DNA of 41,864 bases from Lachnospiraceae bacterium (lineage in GTDB: Bacteria > Bacillota > Clostridia > Lachnospirales > Lachnospiraceae): assembly GCA_019421365.1 (NCBI GenBank), contig JAHZFJ010000033.1, positions 1-41,864 of the forward strand, read 5' to 3'. This document shows, piece after piece, positions 29,375 to 37,251 of the stretch. Numbering within the stretch: the stretch's first letter is position 1; each line of letters opens with the position of its first letter. A model generated the notes under the pieces. That model worked only from the letters and a program-made list of their open reading frames with translations. It was not told the origin of the DNA and searched no databases. A program made the translations under genes and the position numbers.

Positions 29375-30106
29375 CTAAAATGGTACCAAATCAAGATTAA
29401 CGCTCAATCCTGGTTCAGCTATATATGTTGGTTTATCAGTTATGTTCTGGCACTCTTCTTTGAACAATTGTGCATCAGAATTTCTATCACTAAGATGCAG
29501 TAAAACTACATTCTTAAGAAAACTTGAATCATTACTTCTAAGGAAGTCTTTTGTATTACTTAATTCAAAGTGAGACTTCATTGTTCTATCTCTAAGAGAT
29601 TTATTAATCTTACCATCACTGAAATTATCATCTAGTATTGATTGCTTATAATTACACTCCACTAAAATATTATTAGGTCGTCCAAATCGGAAGTCACAAT
29701 AATAGGAGTCTGTAAGAAATACTAAAGTTCCCATCTCATGATGTGTAATTAAATATCCAAGTGGTTCTGCCGCATCATGATGAACCACAAAAGCAAACAC
29801 ACCAAAACTACCAAGCTGTATATGTTCCTCACTCTTGATACACTCTGCAAAGTAACCACATGTTTTACTAGCAGTTCCCTTACTCATTACAATAGGAATA
29901 CCAGTATTGAGATAATCCTTTACATATTTGGCATGATCACCATGCTCATGAGTAACAAGAAGTCCTACAATCTTTGAAACATTAAAGTCAAGTTTCTTCT
30001 TTACTTCCTTGAACGAGATACCTGCTTCCAATACAAGACACTCTGTATCGGATTCTAGTAGATAGCAGTTGCCGGAACTGCTACTCCCTAGTACATGTAA
30101 CTTCAT
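29375..30106 (-). CDS. MBL-fold metallo-hydrolase (YycJ/WalJ-like)
   Basis: A 243-residue metallo-beta-lactamase-fold enzyme. The two-metal motif is H-x-H-x-D-H at residues 53-58 (THEHGDHAK). The start MKLHVLGSSSSGNCYLLESD matches the YycJ-type nuclease/phosphodiesterase subgroup common in phage early regions next to RecT. Later metal ligands lie near HHDAAEP, LTDSYY and LLHLSDRNSD. It probably acts on DNA or nucleotides. Phage MBL enzymes that degrade cyclic nucleotides (anti-Pycsar Apyc1) share this fold, so that is a lesser possibility. It overlaps the RecT stop as TAATG. Confidence 0.85.
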   Translation of the reverse strand: MKLHVLGSSSSGNCYLLESDTECLVLEAGISFKEVKKKLDFNVSKIVGLLVTHEHGDHAKYVKDYLNTGIPIVMSKGTASKTCGYFAECIKSEEHIQLGSFGVFAFVVHHDAAEPLGYLITHHEMGTLVFLTDSYYCDFRFGRPNNILVECNYKQSILDDNFSDGKINKSLRDRTMKSHFELSNTKDFLRSNDSSFLKNVVLLHLSDRNSDAQLFKEECQNITDKPTYIAEPGLSVNLDLVPF

Positions 30107-31020
30107 TAGAAATCCATCTCTATTTGTTCATTTACATTTATTGTATTAGGTTCAGATACCGGCTGTTGTTCCTCTATAACCTGTGACATTTGCTTTTCCT
30201 GTACTGTTGCATTGAAAGTCTTTGAATTAGCTTTATCAGTAACCTCTTCTTTGACTTCAACTGCAGTTGTATCAATCAGATCATTGTCCTGTGTGCTGTT
30301 AAACTCTTCAATTATTTCATCACCCATAAGACTTGAATCATCAGAAGAATTGATCAGTTGCTTACATGCCCTGTTAAGTACTGTTTTTTTACACATTTCT
30401 TCCGAAAACTGATTATGTGCCTTTGAATTCCCATTTGCAGCTCCCATTCCCCAAGAAGCTTTAATTTGATTAATATTCATGATTTCAACAATCACTTGGT
30501 TTTCTGTACGAATAATTGCATAAGCACCTTTTACCTTGGAATTATCAATGTTTTCAATCTTTTGTTCATGCTTTGTGATGTGCTTTTCACCAGTCATAAC
30601 ATCATATTCATATTCAAATACATCGCCTTCATAGATAATATTTGCAACTGGTTCACCTTTTACATTTGCTATACGCTTTGTAATTGCAAGAGTTCCAAAA
30701 TAACTAGGCATTAATGTACATTTAGAACCCATGGCAATGAAATAGCATTGTTTCTTGATTGGATTAAGGCCTTGCGTTGCCATACTCATTAGCGAATTTA
30801 TAACACTCTCTTGGGTACATACTTCAAGAAGTGGCTTATTATTCTTATCTACTGCCTGTTTTAGCATCAGATATGCACTATTTAGTGCATTTTGTACAGA
30901 ATAGTTAGCAGGAAACTTAAGACCCTTCTTTTGTTTGTCTAACAACTGCGTCGCTAATCCTTCAATCCCCTTGTTATCAATTGCATACTTCTTAGTTGTT
31001 GCTACTTGTGTATTTTCCAT
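30106..31020 (-). CDS. recT: RecT family single-strand annealing recombinase
   Basis: A 304-residue annealing protein. Diagnostic parts: NALNSAYLMLKQAVDKNNKPLLEVCTQESVINSLMSMATQGLNPIKKQCYFIAMGSKCTLMPSYFGTLAITKRI, the core of the RecT family, and KAHNQFSEEMCKKTVLNRACKQLINSSDDSSL later. The C-terminal 60 residues are acidic and disordered. It pairs single strands for phage recombination and replication restart. No separate RecE-like nuclease is seen; the SbcC-like gene upstream and the MBL gene downstream may assist. Confidence 0.93.
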   Translation of the reverse strand: MENTQVATTKKYAIDNKGIEGLATQLLDKQKKGLKFPANYSVQNALNSAYLMLKQAVDKNNKPLLEVCTQESVINSLMSMATQGLNPIKKQCYFIAMGSKCTLMPSYFGTLAITKRIANVKGEPVANIIYEGDVFEYEYDVMTGEKHITKHEQKIENIDNSKVKGAYAIIRTENQVIVEIMNINQIKASWGMGAANGNSKAHNQFSEEMCKKTVLNRACKQLINSSDDSSLMGDEIIEEFNSTQDNDLIDTTAVEVKEEVTDKANSKTFNATVQEKQMSQVIEEQQPVSEPNTINVNEQIEMDF

Positions 31021-32945
31021 TATTCTTCTACCTCCACTTTAATTTCTTTATCCTTACTTACAATCAAGTTGATTACTTGTGCTTTCATCTCTGGTATTGT
31101 ATTGACACCCTCTCGATTATCTATGAATATTGGTGCATGGACTTCATAGATATCTGATAGGGTATTAATAATATCAAGTCCTGCTTGTGTCTTACCCGCA
31201 CTATTTAGGTCAGAATAAGGGACACCATTTAAAGTAAGTTCACACGTTTCTTTCATGCCACCATTGATTTGTATATCAAATAACTTCCAGTTTACAAGTT
31301 TAAACTTGCTATTAATTGTGTTTGATAATAAATTCATCTTTGCCCTCATAAACTCTTCAATCAGAAAGATAATCTTTTCCGATTCTGCAACTTTCTGTGC
31401 AAGATCCCTTTGTTCCTGTTTCAACTCTTCTACTCTCTTTTTTGCACCTTCTATGTGTTGCTTATCATTGAGTACCTTTTTAACTTCATCAATCTGTCTT
31501 TGGATTTCAGAACGCTCTTGTTTAAGCATCACCGTTACATCAGTACCATTACTGCAGTTATTTTTTTCTTTCTCTAAAGCTTCAAGTTTTACCTTTAGAG
31601 AAGAATAATCTGCATTACCAGTTAAGTCACATTCAGATGGAATAGTTTCTAACTCTTTTCTCTTTCCATTAAGTTTTGTAAACACATTGGTTTTATTTTC
31701 AATAGCTGCCTTAACCTCTTCCTCAAGCGAAGCTATCCTTTGCTTGCTACTTTCAACAGAATCTTTTAGACTATGACCAAGATCTCGAATCTTTGTAAGT
31801 TCCTTCATCTTGTGTTCTTGAAACTCAATACGAAGTTCATCTTTCTTACTTTCTGGATATTCTTGACCACATACAGGGCAGATAAGACTATTTTCATCAA
31901 ACTGTTTTGAATCCTGTTCCTTAAAGTCACTTCTTGTCTTCGTTAAATGCTCCTCATTACTTTCAAGTAATATCTTTTCTCTTTCGATTGATTTATTAAG
32001 AGCTGACACAGTATCAATACAAGTACTGAATTCTCTGCTATAAGCATCGATATCATTTTGTACAGCTGATCTAGCTGCACTTACTATTTGTTTTTCCTTA
32101 TATTCAACATCTTGCATCTTACTCTTCGTTTCAAAAATCTCTTTATTAAGCTTATTTACTACTTCATAAGCTTTTGAAGCATCTTCAATCTTGGCATTTA
32201 CTCCATCAAGAGAAACTTGTAAGCTAGCAAGTTGTTTTTCCTGTTCTGCATAATCAACTTCTTTAATTGTTCTACTTACTTCATCAATTCTTCCTGGAAT
32301 TGCATCTATCTGCTTATTCCATTCGTTTAATGCTTTCGCATACTTTCCTTTCAAATCATCAGATGTACAATTAACAAGTAATGGCTGCAACACTTCTTCA
32401 AATCTCGTATCTGTCAAATATACATCTGCATCCGTTATCTCTGGTATAAGCTGCATAAGAGTTTGTCTTTGTTTCTTCCAATCTTGAGTAGGGAAGAAGA
32501 ATGGATTCGTTACAATCATAAATACTGCGTCAGTAACGATATCTGCGATACTTGCATTAAACTCCTTCTCTGACTTAGGGAATCCATTCCATTCAAACTC
32601 GTTGTAGTTTCCGTCAAACACCTTATCTTCACTGCCCCGCTTCTTTGTCCATTTCTGCTTCTGAACTTTCTTAAGTGTTGTTTCTACTCCGTTAATCAGT
32701 AATACTAACTCAACCTGAATTTCAATGTAATCAATATCTTTCCCTGCAATATCTATTGGACGTATATGGAACTTACTACTACCATGACTATCCTTACCAA
32801 ATAGTACCCAACAGAATGCATCGAATATGGTTGTTTTCCCCCTTGCGTTATCTGCTTTGATATTTGTAACTTGTCCAAAGTCAATATCAAGACTTGTAAG
32901 ACCTTTAAAGTTTCTTATCCTAATTGATCTAAGTTCTATGTTCAC
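31020..32945 (-). CDS. SbcC/Rad50-like AAA ATPase with zinc hook
   Basis: A 641-residue SMC-type ATPase. Walker A is ADNARGKTT (31-39) within IRNFKGLTSLDIDFGQVTNIKADNARG. Long coiled coils (about 205-345 and 370-540) flank a zinc-hook motif CPVCGQEYPE (C356, C359). The Walker B/D-loop region is APIFIDNREGVNTIP near residue 605, after SAGKTQAGLDIINTL. Such phage proteins accompany RecT and probably process or tether DNA ends with a nuclease. The start is GTG behind GGGGGAAAG. Its last base is shared with the recT start. Confidence 0.92.
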   Translation of the reverse strand: MNIELRSIRIRNFKGLTSLDIDFGQVTNIKADNARGKTTIFDAFCWVLFGKDSHGSSKFHIRPIDIAGKDIDYIEIQVELVLLINGVETTLKKVQKQKWTKKRGSEDKVFDGNYNEFEWNGFPKSEKEFNASIADIVTDAVFMIVTNPFFFPTQDWKKQRQTLMQLIPEITDADVYLTDTRFEEVLQPLLVNCTSDDLKGKYAKALNEWNKQIDAIPGRIDEVSRTIKEVDYAEQEKQLASLQVSLDGVNAKIEDASKAYEVVNKLNKEIFETKSKMQDVEYKEKQIVSAARSAVQNDIDAYSREFSTCIDTVSALNKSIEREKILLESNEEHLTKTRSDFKEQDSKQFDENSLICPVCGQEYPESKKDELRIEFQEHKMKELTKIRDLGHSLKDSVESSKQRIASLEEEVKAAIENKTNVFTKLNGKRKELETIPSECDLTGNADYSSLKVKLEALEKEKNNCSNGTDVTVMLKQERSEIQRQIDEVKKVLNDKQHIEGAKKRVEELKQEQRDLAQKVAESEKIIFLIEEFMRAKMNLLSNTINSKFKLVNWKLFDIQINGGMKETCELTLNGVPYSDLNSAGKTQAGLDIINTLSDIYEVHAPIFIDNREGVNTIPEMKAQVINLIVSKDKEIKVEVEE

Positions 32946-32957
32946 GTCACTTTCCCC

Positions 32958-33212
32958 CTATTTAAAGATACCCAAAACTTTACTCGCACACTTCTTACAG
33001 ATTACAATACCATCTGAACTAATAACATTTTCTGTTGAGCCACAATGCTTACATTTATCAGTTTCACTGTACTTTTTAAGTACGATAGTTTCTCCTTCTG
33101 TATAGATTTCTAAAGGATCTTCTTCTTTAATGTCTAAAACCTTTCTTAACTCTTTTGGTAAAACAATTCTACCTAATTGATCTACTCTTCTAACTATTCC
33201 AGTATTTTTCAT
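32958..33212 (-). CDS. AbrB/MazE-like DNA-binding regulator with zinc ribbon
   Basis: An 84-residue protein. Residues 1-48 form the swapped-hairpin AbrB domain (TGIVRRVDQLGRIVLPKELRKVLDIKEEDPLEIYTEGETIVLKK). Residues 55-76 hold C-x2-C...C-x2-C (CKHCGSTENVISSDGIVICKKC), a small zinc ribbon. It is likely a transcription regulator of early genes or of the host transition-state genes. Its start follows GGAGGAAGAAATCA. Confidence 0.93.
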   Translation of the reverse strand: MKNTGIVRRVDQLGRIVLPKELRKVLDIKEEDPLEIYTEGETIVLKKYSETDKCKHCGSTENVISSDGIVICKKCASKVLGIFK

Positions 33213-33253
33213 TGATTTCTTCCTCCTGTTGTGATATGCTCACATTGAATGTA

Positions 33254-33391
33254 TTAAAAGTTGCTTGAATCCTTGGAAGTTGCCGCTTCTGAGGATTCTT
33301 TTCTTATACTTTGCTTTTCGTATAAGCACTTTTCAGGCTTTTTATTGATAAGAGATGATATACTATTTTGCTTATTACATCTTCTGCTCAT
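33254..33391 (-). CDS. small basic phage protein
   Basis: A 45-residue hydrophilic protein, MSRRCNKQNSISSLINKKPEK..., ending in a serine-rich SSEAATSKDSSNF. It has a strong AAAGGAG site 7 bases before ATG and overlaps the end of the next upstream gene by 17 bases. No family is recognised. The ribosome-binding site and tight packing argue it is real. Confidence 0.55.
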   Translation of the reverse strand: MSRRCNKQNSISSLINKKPEKCLYEKQSIRKESSEAATSKDSSNF

Positions 33392-33530
33392 TATTAAGCT
33401 CCTTTCTCAATTCTTTCTTCAAAGTCATTTCAATAGCTTTTTTCACATTTTTTTCAGCACAATACGGTACTGTGTGTTGACTATCTACTGCTTTAAATAC
33501 TACTTCTGTTAATTTTTCAAAGTTAATCAT
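33375..33530 (-). CDS. small helical phage protein
   Basis: A 51-residue protein: MINFEKLTEVVFKAVDSQHTVPYC, then a basic helix KNVKKAIEMTLKKELRKELNNEQ. AAAGGAAGAAAAGC precedes ATG. It overlaps the DUF6906-like gene stop by 8 bases. The function is unknown. Confidence 0.6.
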   Translation of the reverse strand: MINFEKLTEVVFKAVDSQHTVPYCAEKNVKKAIEMTLKKELRKELNNEQKM

Positions 33531-33708
33531 TGCTTTTCTTCCTTTCCCTTGTTGGATACTTTGTAATTATTTTTTTCCTACCACTATTTCTGTTAATGAT
33601 GTGTAAGTAGAAATCAGTTTCACTAATAACAAACCAGTTATTTACAACAAGCATATTGCCTCTTATGATTTCCTTTTGTCTACGTGTTGGTTTCTTTGGT
33701 TGTTTCAT
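33523..33708 (-). CDS. DUF6906-like small protein
   Basis: A 61-residue basic protein with the family opening MKQPKKPTRRQKEIIRGNMLVVNNWFVISETDFYLHIINRNSGRKKII. Proteins with KPTRRQKxxI...NW and an NRxTGxxKxI tail recur in Clostridial prophage early regions; no function is known. The ATG at 33708 follows AAAGGAGG perfectly, so it is chosen over the start 11 codons upstream. Confidence 0.75.
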   Translation of the reverse strand: MKQPKKPTRRQKEIIRGNMLVVNNWFVISETDFYLHIINRNSGRKKIITKYPTRERKKSND

Positions 33709-33718
33709 ACGTCCTCCT

Positions 33719-33829
33719 TTATTCTTCTGTATCAAATCCAACTACTTGTCCATTTCCAATGATTACTGCTTTACCTTTCATCACATAATTCTCAAGGCAA
33801 TCCTCAATTGTAATTACTTCATAATTCAT
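33719..33829 (-). CDS. small acidic phage protein
   Basis: A 36-residue protein, MNYEVITIEDCLENYVMKGKAVIIGNGQVVGFDTEE, with AAGGAAGGTGAGAGAG before ATG. The helix-then-strand-pair pattern with GxVxGF near the end is typical of small early phage proteins. It starts about 27 bases after the antirepressor stop. Function unknown. Confidence 0.55.
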   Translation of the reverse strand: MNYEVITIEDCLENYVMKGKAVIIGNGQVVGFDTEE

Positions 33830-33855
33830 CTCTCTCACCTTCCTTTCTGTTTGTC

Positions 33856-34593
33856 CTAAACCATACACATCTGTGCATTACAATCGTTAATCATCATTTT
33901 AGTGTTTGTACATGGTTGCCAGTTCTTTATATACTTACATGCTTCACCAAATTTTAGCTTTGGAATATCATTTCTGCTGTTAACCAAGAAACGATCTTTG
34001 ATATCTCTGTTACATTCAGCAAATACCTTTTGTCCAATTTCCTTGTACGCTAGCTTGTCTTTACCACCCAATGCTGTTACAACTGTACTGTTTACAAGCT
34101 TTGCAAGAACTCGCTGTTGACCGTAATCAATTACCATTGTATTTTCTAGCTTGTCTACTCTGCTATCAACTTGCTCCACCTTTGAGTTGATTTGTTTCAT
34201 TGCTTGATAATGTAATTCCAGTTCGTCCAATGGAGATAACTTCTTACTTGCAACTTCTTTCAGCTTGTCCTCTGACTTGATAAAATAGTTTCTTGCTTCC
34301 TCGCCACGTTCATTCTTTGCAGTCATAGAAAGTTTTTTTGCAAATGTAGCAGTTAGTTTAAAGTCTTGTGCAAAGTTTCCTCTCCCTTCACTCGTACTTT
34401 GGTACGAGTGAAAATCTGTACCTTCCTCAGCAAATTCATTTTCTAAAATGTTTGTTTTACACCATTTGGAGTAATTACTCTTATTAAGTTCTAAAAACCT
34501 ATATAACTTTTTTGCTGTTGTCATTCCTTTTTCGTCAATGCCTAATGCAATTTCAATTGGTGTTTGGTTTGTTACTGTTTGTAATTGATTCAT
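33856..34593 (-). CDS. phage antirepressor (AntA N-terminal, ORF6C C-terminal)
   Basis: A 245-residue regulator. Residues 8-115 are an AntA/AntB domain (PIEIALGIDEKGMTTAKKLYRFLELNKSNYSKWCKTNILENEFAEEGTDF, then DFKLTATFAKKLSMTAKNERGEEARNYFI). After a coiled coil (LHYQAMKQINSKVEQVDSRVDKLENTM), residues 155-235 form an ORF6C domain (LAKLVNSTVVTALGGKDK...IGQKVFAECNRDIKDRFLVNSRNDIPKLKFGEACKYIKNW). Such proteins interfere with the CI-like repressor and help enter lytic growth. It is the third gene of the leftward early operon. Confidence 0.92.
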   Translation of the reverse strand: MNQLQTVTNQTPIEIALGIDEKGMTTAKKLYRFLELNKSNYSKWCKTNILENEFAEEGTDFHSYQSTSEGRGNFAQDFKLTATFAKKLSMTAKNERGEEARNYFIKSEDKLKEVASKKLSPLDELELHYQAMKQINSKVEQVDSRVDKLENTMVIDYGQQRVLAKLVNSTVVTALGGKDKLAYKEIGQKVFAECNRDIKDRFLVNSRNDIPKLKFGEACKYIKNWQPCTNTKMMINDCNAQMCMV

Positions 34594-34622
34594 ATAATTT
34601 TTCCTTTCTATAAAATTTATTA

Positions 34623-34778
34623 CTACATAACATCAGCAGACGCTTGTTCCTCTGCCTCTCTTCTTTTTCTTTCCTCTATTCGGTAGTAAAGATTTACTGC
34701 CGCTTTAGCCATTCTATCTTCCCACCCTTCTGTAAACGTTACATTTACTTTTACTGGTCCTAATTGTTTTCTAGCCAT
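34623..34778 (-). CDS. small early phage protein
   Basis: A 51-residue protein, MARKQLGPVKVNVTFTEGWEDRMAKAAVNLYYRIEER, ending in an acidic/basic helix. TAGGAGGTAATAGT precedes ATG. The opening strand and following helix look like a ribbon-helix type but no family is confirmed. It lies between the first early gene and the antirepressor. Confidence 0.65.
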   Translation of the reverse strand: MARKQLGPVKVNVTFTEGWEDRMAKAAVNLYYRIEERKRREAEEQASADVM

Positions 34779-34813
34779 ACTATTACCTCCTAATCTTTTT
34801 GCATACTTTTGAA

Positions 34814-34978
34814 TTATGCTGATTCTTTCACCAACATATTGCGATCTACAAGTGCGCTGATATAAATTGCTACTTGCATTTTCTCTTCCTTATTGAGTTT
34901 ACTCATTAGTTGAGCTATTTCTCGAGCTTCTTGTAAGTCTTCAGCTTTAAGATATTTATACTTTTGATTTACATGCAT
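34814..34978 (-). CDS. first gene of the leftward early operon; small helical protein
   Basis: A 54-residue, helical protein: MHVNQKYKYLKAEDLQEAREIAQLMSKLNKEEKMQVAIYISALVDRNM. Its second half (MSKLNKEEKMQVAIYISAL) resembles the C-terminal helices of XRE repressors encoded nearby, so it may modulate the repressor. This is inferred from pattern. It occupies the position of a cro-like gene but has no helix-turn-helix. GAGGAGATGAGATT stands before ATG. Confidence 0.6.
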   Translation of the reverse strand: MHVNQKYKYLKAEDLQEAREIAQLMSKLNKEEKMQVAIYISALVDRNMLVKESA

Positions 34979-35021
34979 AATCTCATCTCCTCTCTTAAAT
35001 ATTTTTGTGGCTTATGTGACT

Positions 35022-35050
35022 ATTATATGATTGTTTAACACATTTGTCAA
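35022..35050 (-). promoter_or_regulatory. leftward early promoter (lytic)
   Basis: Perfect consensus: TTGACA (35050-35045), a 17-base spacer and TATAAT (35027-35022). It faces away from the repressor promoter at 35080-35108. TTGTCAA and TTGACAA in mirror order (35044-35050 and 35080-35086) are possible operator half-sites for the repressor. Confidence 0.85.
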
Positions 35051-35079
35051 TCACTTTTTTGCCTGTTTCACACATTTTG

Positions 35080-35108
35080 TTGACAATATCACATTTTAAT
35101 GCTAATCT
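35080..35108 (+). promoter_or_regulatory. repressor promoter (lysogenic)
   Basis: TTGACA (35080-35085), 17-base spacer, TAATCT (35103-35108). It drives the XRE repressor and is divergent from the perfect lytic promoter 30 bases away, the usual arrangement of a switch. Confidence 0.7.
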
Positions 35109-35130
35109 AAATAAGAAAGGAGATGTTATC

Positions 35131-35511
35131 TTGAAAGACCGTATTAGAAAATTACGAAAGAATTTAGACCTCACGCAACAAGAATTTGCCGATAGGCTAG
35201 GTACAAAAAGAAATACAATAGCAAATTATGAAATAGGTAGAAATGAACCTAGTAATTCTGTATTCACATTAATATGCAGAGAATTTAATGTTAATCCAGA
35301 ATGGCTACGTAATGGCGAAGGTGATATGTTTAATGTTGTTCTAGAAGAAGATGAATATTTCGCCGCTGCTACTGAAATAGCAAATGACAATGACACATTC
35401 GCTATGAATGCCATTATTGAGTATTGGAAGCTAGACCGTGCTAGTAAAGATGCAATCAAAAATTACATTATGTCTTTGGCTGATATATGCAAAAAAGATG
35501 AGCAGGCCTGA
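35131..35511 (+). CDS. XRE-family CI-like repressor
   Basis: A 126-residue repressor that keeps the prophage silent. Residues 3-60 form the helix-turn-helix (RIRKLRKNLDLTQQEFADRLGTKRNTIANYEIGRNEPSNSVFTLICREFNVNPEWLRNGEG). The C-terminal part (AIIEYWKLDRASKDAIKNYIMSLADI) is a short helical oligomerisation module. It has no peptidase domain, so induction must come from another factor such as the antirepressor. A TTG start 8 bases after AAAGGAG is preferred; the in-frame ATG at 35044 would lie upstream of the promoter. Confidence 0.92.
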   Translation: MKDRIRKLRKNLDLTQQEFADRLGTKRNTIANYEIGRNEPSNSVFTLICREFNVNPEWLRNGEGDMFNVVLEEDEYFAAATEIANDNDTFAMNAIIEYWKLDRASKDAIKNYIMSLADICKKDEQA

Positions 35512-35531
35512 TTATTTACCTGCTCATCTTT
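35494..35531. terminator. terminator after the repressor gene
   Basis: A 13-bp perfect stem, AAAGATGAGCAGG (35494-35506) with CCTGCTCATCTTT (35519-35531), is followed by more T. It includes the end of the repressor gene. Leftward, it also follows the small ORF at 35532-35639. Confidence 0.85.
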
Positions 35532-35639
35532 TTATTTTTCTATCCGTTTTATGACTGTATATATAATTTTTAATTTATTTAAATCGGTTATATTCTTTAA
35601 CAACCTAATAATTTCATTAAGATATTCCTCTTGGATCAT
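35532..35639 (-). CDS. small protein convergent with the repressor
   Basis: A 35-residue protein, MIQEEYLNEIIRLLKNITDLNKLKIIYTVIKRIEK, a helix followed by a second helix. Small proteins with the pattern LNEIIxLLKNIxDxxxLKxIYxxIK are frequent next to repressors in Clostridial prophages. GGAG lies 9 bases before ATG, and the stop runs into the shared terminator. The function is unknown. Confidence 0.65.
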   Translation of the reverse strand: MIQEEYLNEIIRLLKNITDLNKLKIIYTVIKRIEK

Positions 35640-35686
35640 ATGTATCAACTCCCGTAAATACTCATATAATTAATAAGTTACCACCG

Positions 35687-35777
35687 CTTAGCAAGAACAC
35701 ATGTTCTATTTTATTATAGTTAGATTTATACAATATATCAAGTATTATTTATATCATTTTCTGTATTGCTTGCTAAG
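35687..35777 (+). promoter_or_regulatory. leader with LexA box and flanking inverted repeat
   Basis: The 190 bases between the repressor side and the GIY-YIG gene are non-coding apart from the small leftward ORF. They hold the LexA box at 35695-35706 and the 9-bp inverted repeat CTTAGCAAG (35687-35695) / CTTGCTAAG (35769-35777). A TTAGCA -35 and a TATTAT -10 (about 18-base spacer) flank the LexA box. Confidence 0.45.
35695..35706. promoter_or_regulatory. LexA (SOS) box
   Basis: GAACACATGTTC is a full match to the Gram-positive LexA core GAAC-N4-GTTC. It lies between plausible -35 (TTAGCA) and -10 (TATTAT) elements, 118 bases before the start of the GIY-YIG protein gene. Repression by host LexA and induction on DNA damage are expected. 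Confidence 0.7.
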
Positions 35778-35823
35778 TAAATATTATGTAGAATATTGTT
35801 ATAAATTACTTAGGAGGAATATT

Positions 35824-37209
35824 ATGCAAAAAAAATGGTATCTACAAACTTGGTTTATCTGCTTGCTTTCAGCATTTTGGTTTCTTATTTTTCCTGGAAT
35901 TGCTGCGTTGGTATTATTAGGTATGCAATATTTACAAAATAAGAAATTGAACGAAAAATATGGTCATATTGATTCGTTAGATAGTAAAATTTTAGAACTA
36001 GATAAAATATTTTCTAAAAAAACTAAAGAATTTGACAAACATCAAACCGACTTATCAATAGATTTATTTATGAAAAAAGACCAGTTAAACAAAGAGTTTC
36101 AATCTTATTCAGATGAAATATCCCAACAAAAAAATGAGTTACTAAAAGAAATTAATAAATTACAAGAAGAAGAGAATTCACTTAATACTTCCATTTTAAA
36201 TGAACACTATAATATATCTGAGTATGATGGAATTACTTCTGAAGAATGTAAAAATAAATTAACTTTATTAAAATTAGAAGAAAAAGAACTATTACAATCA
36301 AATGAATATGTAGTAATTTCTTCTTCAGGTTCTAAGCAAGAGATAAATAATAACATTAAGCAAATTGTAAGATGTATAAACTCAGAATGTGATAATATAC
36401 TTATCAATATATCACTAAAAAATATTGACTCGATGCGTAATAAAATTAGTAAGTGTTATGAATCTCTTAATAAAATATTCATGATTGATGGAATACAACT
36501 CTCACCAAAAGTATTAGAATATAAACTTAACGAATTGAATTTAGTTTATACATACGAACTAAAAAAGCAACAAGAAAAAGAACAACAAAAAGCTATAAAG
36601 GAACAAATGGTTGAAGAGGAAAAGGTAAGACGAGAAATTGAAAAACAAAAGGCTAAACTAGAAAAAGATCAAACACAGTTTTCGAACGAAATTACTAAAT
36701 TAATGGCATATTTACAAAAATCTCAAAATGATATTGAAAAACAACTATATGTTGATAAAATTAATGAACTAGAAGAAAAACTCAAACAATTAGAACACGA
36801 AAAGGAAACTGTATTAGAACGTGAAGCTAATGCACGTGCTGGATTTGTATATGTAATTTCTAATATTGGCTCATTTGGTGAGGATATATATAAAATAGGG
36901 ATGACACGTCGATTAGAGCCAATGGATAGAATCAAAGAGCTAAGTAGTGCATCTGTTCCTTTTGAATTTGATGTACATGCAATGATTTTTTCCGACAATG
37001 CTCCCGATCTAGAGAACACTCTTCATAAACATTTTGAAAAAAAACGTGTCAATCGTGTTAATGTAAGAAAAGAATTCTTCCATGTTTCCATCGATGAAAT
37101 TGAAACTGTAGTAAAGGAAAGCTATAATAACACCGCAGAATTCACAAGAATACCTGTTGCAACTGAATATCATCAAACACTTTCAATTATCGAATCTGAA
37201 AATGTCTAA
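35824..37209 (+). CDS. membrane-anchored coiled-coil protein with T5orf172/GIY-YIG end (DUF4041 type)
   Basis: A 461-residue protein. Residues 8-38 hold one or two membrane segments (WFICLLSAFWFLIFPGIAALVLLGM), residues 45-335 are mostly charged helix and coiled coil (including a KQQEKEQQKAIKEQ stretch), and residues 340-440 form a T5orf172 / GIY-YIG-like nuclease domain (GFVYVISNIGSFGEDIYKIGMTRRLEPMDRIKEL...LENTLHKHFEKKRVNRV...EFFHV). Proteins of this DUF4041 layout are common near phage repressors; the role is unknown, possibly exclusion or DNA cleavage at the membrane. The LexA box makes it damage-inducible. AGGAGG precedes the ATG at 35824. Confidence 0.8.
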   Translation: MQKKWYLQTWFICLLSAFWFLIFPGIAALVLLGMQYLQNKKLNEKYGHIDSLDSKILELDKIFSKKTKEFDKHQTDLSIDLFMKKDQLNKEFQSYSDEISQQKNELLKEINKLQEEENSLNTSILNEHYNISEYDGITSEECKNKLTLLKLEEKELLQSNEYVVISSSGSKQEINNNIKQIVRCINSECDNILINISLKNIDSMRNKISKCYESLNKIFMIDGIQLSPKVLEYKLNELNLVYTYELKKQQEKEQQKAIKEQMVEEEKVRREIEKQKAKLEKDQTQFSNEITKLMAYLQKSQNDIEKQLYVDKINELEEKLKQLEHEKETVLEREANARAGFVYVISNIGSFGEDIYKIGMTRRLEPMDRIKELSSASVPFEFDVHAMIFSDNAPDLENTLHKHFEKKRVNRVNVRKEFFHVSIDEIETVVKESYNNTAEFTRIPVATEYHQTLSIIESENV

Positions 37210-37210
37210 A

Positions 37211-37251
37211 GTAAAAGGCTAGGAACTTTGTCGTGTCCTAGCCTCTTTTAC
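37211..37251. terminator. bidirectional terminator between the GIY-YIG gene and the cargo operon
   Basis: AGGCTAGGA (37216-37224) pairs with TCCTAGCCT (37236-37244). Flanking A-rich and T-rich ends (GTAAA.. and ..CTTTTAC) make it work in both directions. It separates convergent transcription units. Confidence 0.8.
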
